From positions 1-8,108 of the forward strand of contig VBFW01000032.1 of NCBI GenBank assembly GCA_005880525.1: a stretch of 8,108 bases of DNA, written 5' to 3'. Both the position numbers and the translations under genes were made by a program. The notes beneath the pieces are model-generated. The model did no database searches and was not told the DNA's origin. It was given only the letters and a program-made list of their open reading frames with translations. Position 1 is the stretch's first letter, and each line of letters starts with the position of its first letter. This document shows positions 5,800 through 8,108 of the stretch, piece by piece. This DNA comes from Chloroflexota bacterium (GTDB lineage Bacteria > Chloroflexota > Dormibacteria > Dormibacterales > Dormibacteraceae).

Positions 5800-7383
5800 C
5801 TAGTGCTTGGCGATCAGGCAGGGCCCGCTTGTCTGATTGGCGGCCCGCAGCTTGTTGACGGTGTTGTCATCGGCATATGCGATGTGCGCGCAGCCGCCCG
5901 GGTCGATGTCTTCCATGATGAAGTCGAGCAGGTTGCGGTTCGAGGATGGCGCCAGGCAGAAGATGCCGAGGTTGCAGATGTCGCCGACGTGCATCGGCGT
6001 CGTGGTGATCTGGGTCACCGTCCACGTCGCGCCGGAGACCCCCAGCGACAGGTTCAGCGACTGCCCCGCGAAGAGGTTCCATCTGCAGGCCGGGGGATAG
6101 GTGGTGGGGTTGCCGTTGGCCGGACCGGGACCCGCGCAGCCGCCGGGATCCGCCTTGCCAAAGGGGTCGGTGGGCAGGATCTCGTTGGTGCGCAGGTAGG
6201 CGACGTCGACCTTGCCGGGGTCGCCCGCGCTGATGGCGGGGAAGAAGTGCGTGCCGGTCTCCCTGGCGGGGTTGACGCGATACGCCGCCGCCGCGCTGCC
6301 CGGAACCAGGCCTCCGCCGCCGTCCCATGTCGCGCCGCCGTTGTTCGACCACACGACGTACATGTCGTACTCGCAGGACGGGTCGGACTGCACAGTGCCC
6401 GCCGTCGACTCGGCTGAGCACGTGGCGGGGTTGGAGCTCGCGTTGACCGCAAGGCCGAAGTACGGGTTGCCCTGGGTGTCGGTCGTGTAGGCGACGAACG
6501 GAGTCGAGGTGTCGTGGCCGATGCCCGCGTCCCACGCCTGCTGCGGCGTCCAGGTCGCGCCGTTGTCATCCGAGTAGGAGACCCAGACCGTGTGGAAGGA
6601 CTGGAGCATCGAGACGTTGCATCCGCTCGCGTTCTGCGCAAGGTCCGCCGCGATCCAAGCGACAGTGATACGTCCGGCGTGCGGCGTGCCAGGCGGCGCG
6701 ATGCTCACGCCGGCGGGGACTGTGTTGCAAAACGTGTAGCCCTCCGCGACGAGAGTTCCGGCGATCGCGCCGGGCGTCACCGCGGGTGATGCGAGCACTT
6801 CCTGCGGCGCGCCGAACGTAGCGCCGCCGTCGTGCGAGATGTTCACCCAGATCTGGCTGGGTCCGTAGAAGTCGTGGTACATGAGCACGACCTCGGCGCT
6901 GGCGGTCGTGCCGCCGGCTGGGATCGACGCCGCGACCCAGTCGCGGTCGACGCCGAAGGGCGAGCAGCTCGTTGCGCACTGCGGGAGCGCGCCCGCGCCG
7001 TGCGTCCACGTCTTGCCGTGATCGACCGACTTCCAGACATCCGCCTGCAGCGGCGCGACGCCCTCGCTGCCCGCGAGGTTGCAGAGGTAGACCGAGTTCG
7101 CCTGGTCGGTGGCGAGGCAGTCGTCTCCGCTGATAGGGTCGGCCGTTGTCACCTGGGACCAAGAGGCGCCCTTGTTAGTTGACGTGTACGTGATCGTTCC
7201 GCCGCTCGGCGTCGTGTCGTAAAGCTGCCCAAGGTTGTCCGATACGATCGACGGCTCCCCGCCGTAGGCGCCGACGTTCACCACTTTGTAAGCCGGCGTC
7301 GAAGCCGCCTGGGCCGGGCTCGACGCGACGACCACCGCCGCCGCGGCCATGGCGGCCAAAGCGCCCTTGCGCAAGTAACGCAT
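5800..7383 (-). CDS. Secreted Asp-box (BNR repeat) beta-propeller protein, sialidase-like fold
   Basis: A 527-residue protein with a classic Sec signal peptide: MRYLRK, a hydrophobic core, then PAQA with likely cleavage near residue 26. ATG at 7383 is preceded by a GGGGGG SD nine bases upstream (7393-7398). Five Asp-box motifs are visible: STNKGASW (68-75), SVDHGKTW (119-126), SHDGGATF (183-190), SDDNGATW (271-278) and SNNGGATW (346-353). Such motifs mark beta-propeller blades in sialidases and in non-catalytic exported proteins. I do not see the sialidase N-terminal Arg-Ile-Pro motif or a clear Arg triad, so true sialidase activity is doubtful. The protein has 14 cysteines, an even number, mostly in loops between motifs; disulfide bonding outside the cell is likely. 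There is no LPXTG motif or C-terminal membrane anchor, so it is probably released. The DUF899 gene is upstream on the same strand with a 94-base gap. Confidence 0.85.
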   Translation of the reverse strand: MRYLRKGALAAMAAAAVVVASSPAQAASTPAYKVVNVGAYGGEPSIVSDNLGQLYDTTPSGGTITYTSTNKGASWSQVTTADPISGDDCLATDQANSVYLCNLAGSEGVAPLQADVWKSVDHGKTWTHGAGALPQCATSCSPFGVDRDWVAASIPAGGTTASAEVVLMYHDFYGPSQIWVNISHDGGATFGAPQEVLASPAVTPGAIAGTLVAEGYTFCNTVPAGVSIAPPGTPHAGRITVAWIAADLAQNASGCNVSMLQSFHTVWVSYSDDNGATWTPQQAWDAGIGHDTSTPFVAYTTDTQGNPYFGLAVNASSNPATCSAESTAGTVQSDPSCEYDMYVVWSNNGGATWDGGGGLVPGSAAAAYRVNPARETGTHFFPAISAGDPGKVDVAYLRTNEILPTDPFGKADPGGCAGPGPANGNPTTYPPACRWNLFAGQSLNLSLGVSGATWTVTQITTTPMHVGDICNLGIFCLAPSSNRNLLDFIMEDIDPGGCAHIAYADDNTVNKLRAANQTSGPCLIAKH

Positions 7384-7392
7384 GAACCAACA

Positions 7393-7398
7393 CCCCCC
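7393..7398 (-). promoter_or_regulatory. Ribosome binding site of the Asp-box gene
   Basis: GGGGGG on the minus strand, nine bases before the ATG at 7383. It is the clearest SD-like sequence in the window, in contrast to the TTG-initiated genes, which have none. Confidence 0.5.
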
Positions 7399-7442
7399 GA
7401 ATTTGGTACGGCCTCAGCCGGAAGCCCTACCTCCCCTCAATC

Positions 7443-7471
7443 AACGTATCAGGGAGCGGCGTTGCGCACAA
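7443..7471 (-). promoter_or_regulatory. Weak candidate promoter of the Asp-box gene
   Basis: On the minus strand TTGTGC (7471-7466), a 17-base spacer and TACGTT (7448-7443) lie just past the stop of the DUF899 gene, about 60 bases before the Asp-box start codon. Each hexamer matches only 3 of 6 consensus bases. The location and exact spacing are the main support. No terminator separates the two genes, so read-through is also possible. Confidence 0.25.
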
Positions 7472-7477
7472 CTACCA

Positions 7478-8108
7478 TCACTGGTCGTAGCGGTCGTGGT
7501 GGCGCACCCAGCCCTGCGCATCGTCAGGATCCTCGTCCCGGCCCTTCGGCACGAGGTCGAGCCACTGGTATGTCGTGTTGAGCATGTCGATGCCTCGCGC
7601 GTACGTCGAGTACGTGTGGAAGATCGCGCTGGTGTCGTCCTTATAGAAGACGCTCGCGCCCTCGCGGTCTGACATGCCGGGCTCCATCGTGCCGGCGTTG
7701 TATACCTTCGCGCCGCTCTCGACGTCCTGCGGTGTGAACGACGCGCCGAAGTCGTAGTTGAAGTCGGTGTGAAACGACGAAAGCCACTTGAACTTCCAGC
7801 CCATGCGCTGCTGGAACTCGGAGATCTTCGCGATCGGCGCGCGCGAGATGACCGCGAACGTCACGTCGCGATGGTTCAGGTGCACCTGCATCCCGTCGTA
7901 GTGGTCGGCCCAGAACGAGCAGTGCAGGCAGCCTTCTTCCCAGTCGGGCGGATACATGAAGTGATAGACGATGAGCTGGTTCCGGCCGTCGAACAGGTCT
8001 GATAGCGACTCGGAGCCATTCGGCCCATCGAAGAGGTAGCGCTTCTCGACCTTCACCCAGGGCAGGTCCCGGCGCCGCCGGCTCAGCTCGTCGCGGGCTC
8101 GAGTGAAC
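7478..8108 (-). CDS. DUF899 family thioredoxin-like protein (5' truncated by window edge)
   Basis: The frame is open to the window edge. The codons upstream of the internal GTG at 8056 read TRARDELSRRRRDLPW, the normal family N-terminal helix, so the true start lies outside the window. About 210 residues are present of a family usually near 230-260. Hallmarks are YLFDGPNG, SLSDLFDGRNQLIVYHFM, WEEGCLHCSFWAD with a CxxC pair in the position of a thioredoxin active site, ISRAP, FNYDFG, VFHTYSTYARG-type sequence (here IFHTYSTYARG), DMLNTTYQWLDLVPKGRDE, and the terminal WVRHHDRYD. DUF899 proteins are soluble and thioredoxin-like; a redox role is presumed but the substrate is unknown. No signal peptide can be judged because the start is missing. 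The family call is very secure. Confidence 0.92.
   Translation of the reverse strand, partial: FTRARDELSRRRRDLPWVKVEKRYLFDGPNGSESLSDLFDGRNQLIVYHFMYPPDWEEGCLHCSFWADHYDGMQVHLNHRDVTFAVISRAPIAKISEFQQRMGWKFKWLSSFHTDFNYDFGASFTPQDVESGAKVYNAGTMEPGMSDREGASVFYKDDTSAIFHTYSTYARGIDMLNTTYQWLDLVPKGRDEDPDDAQGWVRHHDRYDQ

Noticed and set aside
5867..7162. Overlapping Arg-rich frames inside the Asp-box gene (minus frames 5867-6535 and 6566-7162, and others)
   Set aside because: They are frame-shifted readings of the same gene. The main frame has a signal peptide, five Asp boxes and a good SD.
1..8108. Mobile element, CRISPR, tRNA or rRNA content
   Set aside because: No transposase or integrase motifs, no spaced direct repeats and no recognisable tRNA or rRNA segments were seen on either strand. 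The gene content looks like ordinary chromosome.

Overview
This is a GC-rich, densely coding stretch of bacterial chromosome. It holds seven protein-coding genes, two of them cut by the window edges. I see no RNA genes, CRISPR arrays or mobile elements. The F420-type luciferase-like oxidoreductase, the MASE1 sensor kinase, the secreted Asp-box protein, the use of TTG/GTG starts and the scarcity of Shine-Dalgarno (SD) sequences suit a soil bacterium from Actinomycetota, Chloroflexota or Dormibacterota. That placement is an inference; no taxonomic marker gene is present.

Left part (1-3072): the 3' end of a luciferase-like flavin/F420 oxidoreductase on the + strand runs tail-to-tail into a minus-strand pair. 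The pair is an amidase-signature hydrolase followed four bases later by a ring-opening amidohydrolase of the cyanuric acid hydrolase/barbiturase family. Together they look like a two-step catabolic module: the second gene's product opens a cyclic imide or ureide ring, and the amidase cleaves the linear product. A good sigma70-type promoter (TTGGTA, 17-base spacer, TAGACT) lies directly before the amidase and would give an almost leaderless transcript starting at TTG.

Middle (3073-4944): a MASE1-domain membrane histidine kinase is divergent from the hydrolase pair across a very short shared regulatory region. It is followed by a small TraR/DksA-type C4 zinc-finger protein. No response regulator is present. 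The zinc-finger gene and the next, convergent gene meet in a 7-bp tandem repeat that carries stop codons in all six frames.

Right part (4955-8108), all on the minus strand: a truncated DUF899 thioredoxin-like gene, then a secreted Asp-box (BNR) beta-propeller protein, then a hairpin, then an MTA/SAH nucleosidase-family gene.

The strongest candidate for something undescribed is the amidase plus ring-opening hydrolase operon. All three expected Ser/Lys pairs are present in the hydrolase. One conserved loop looks barbiturase-like rather than cyanuric-acid-hydrolase-like, so the natural substrate is open.
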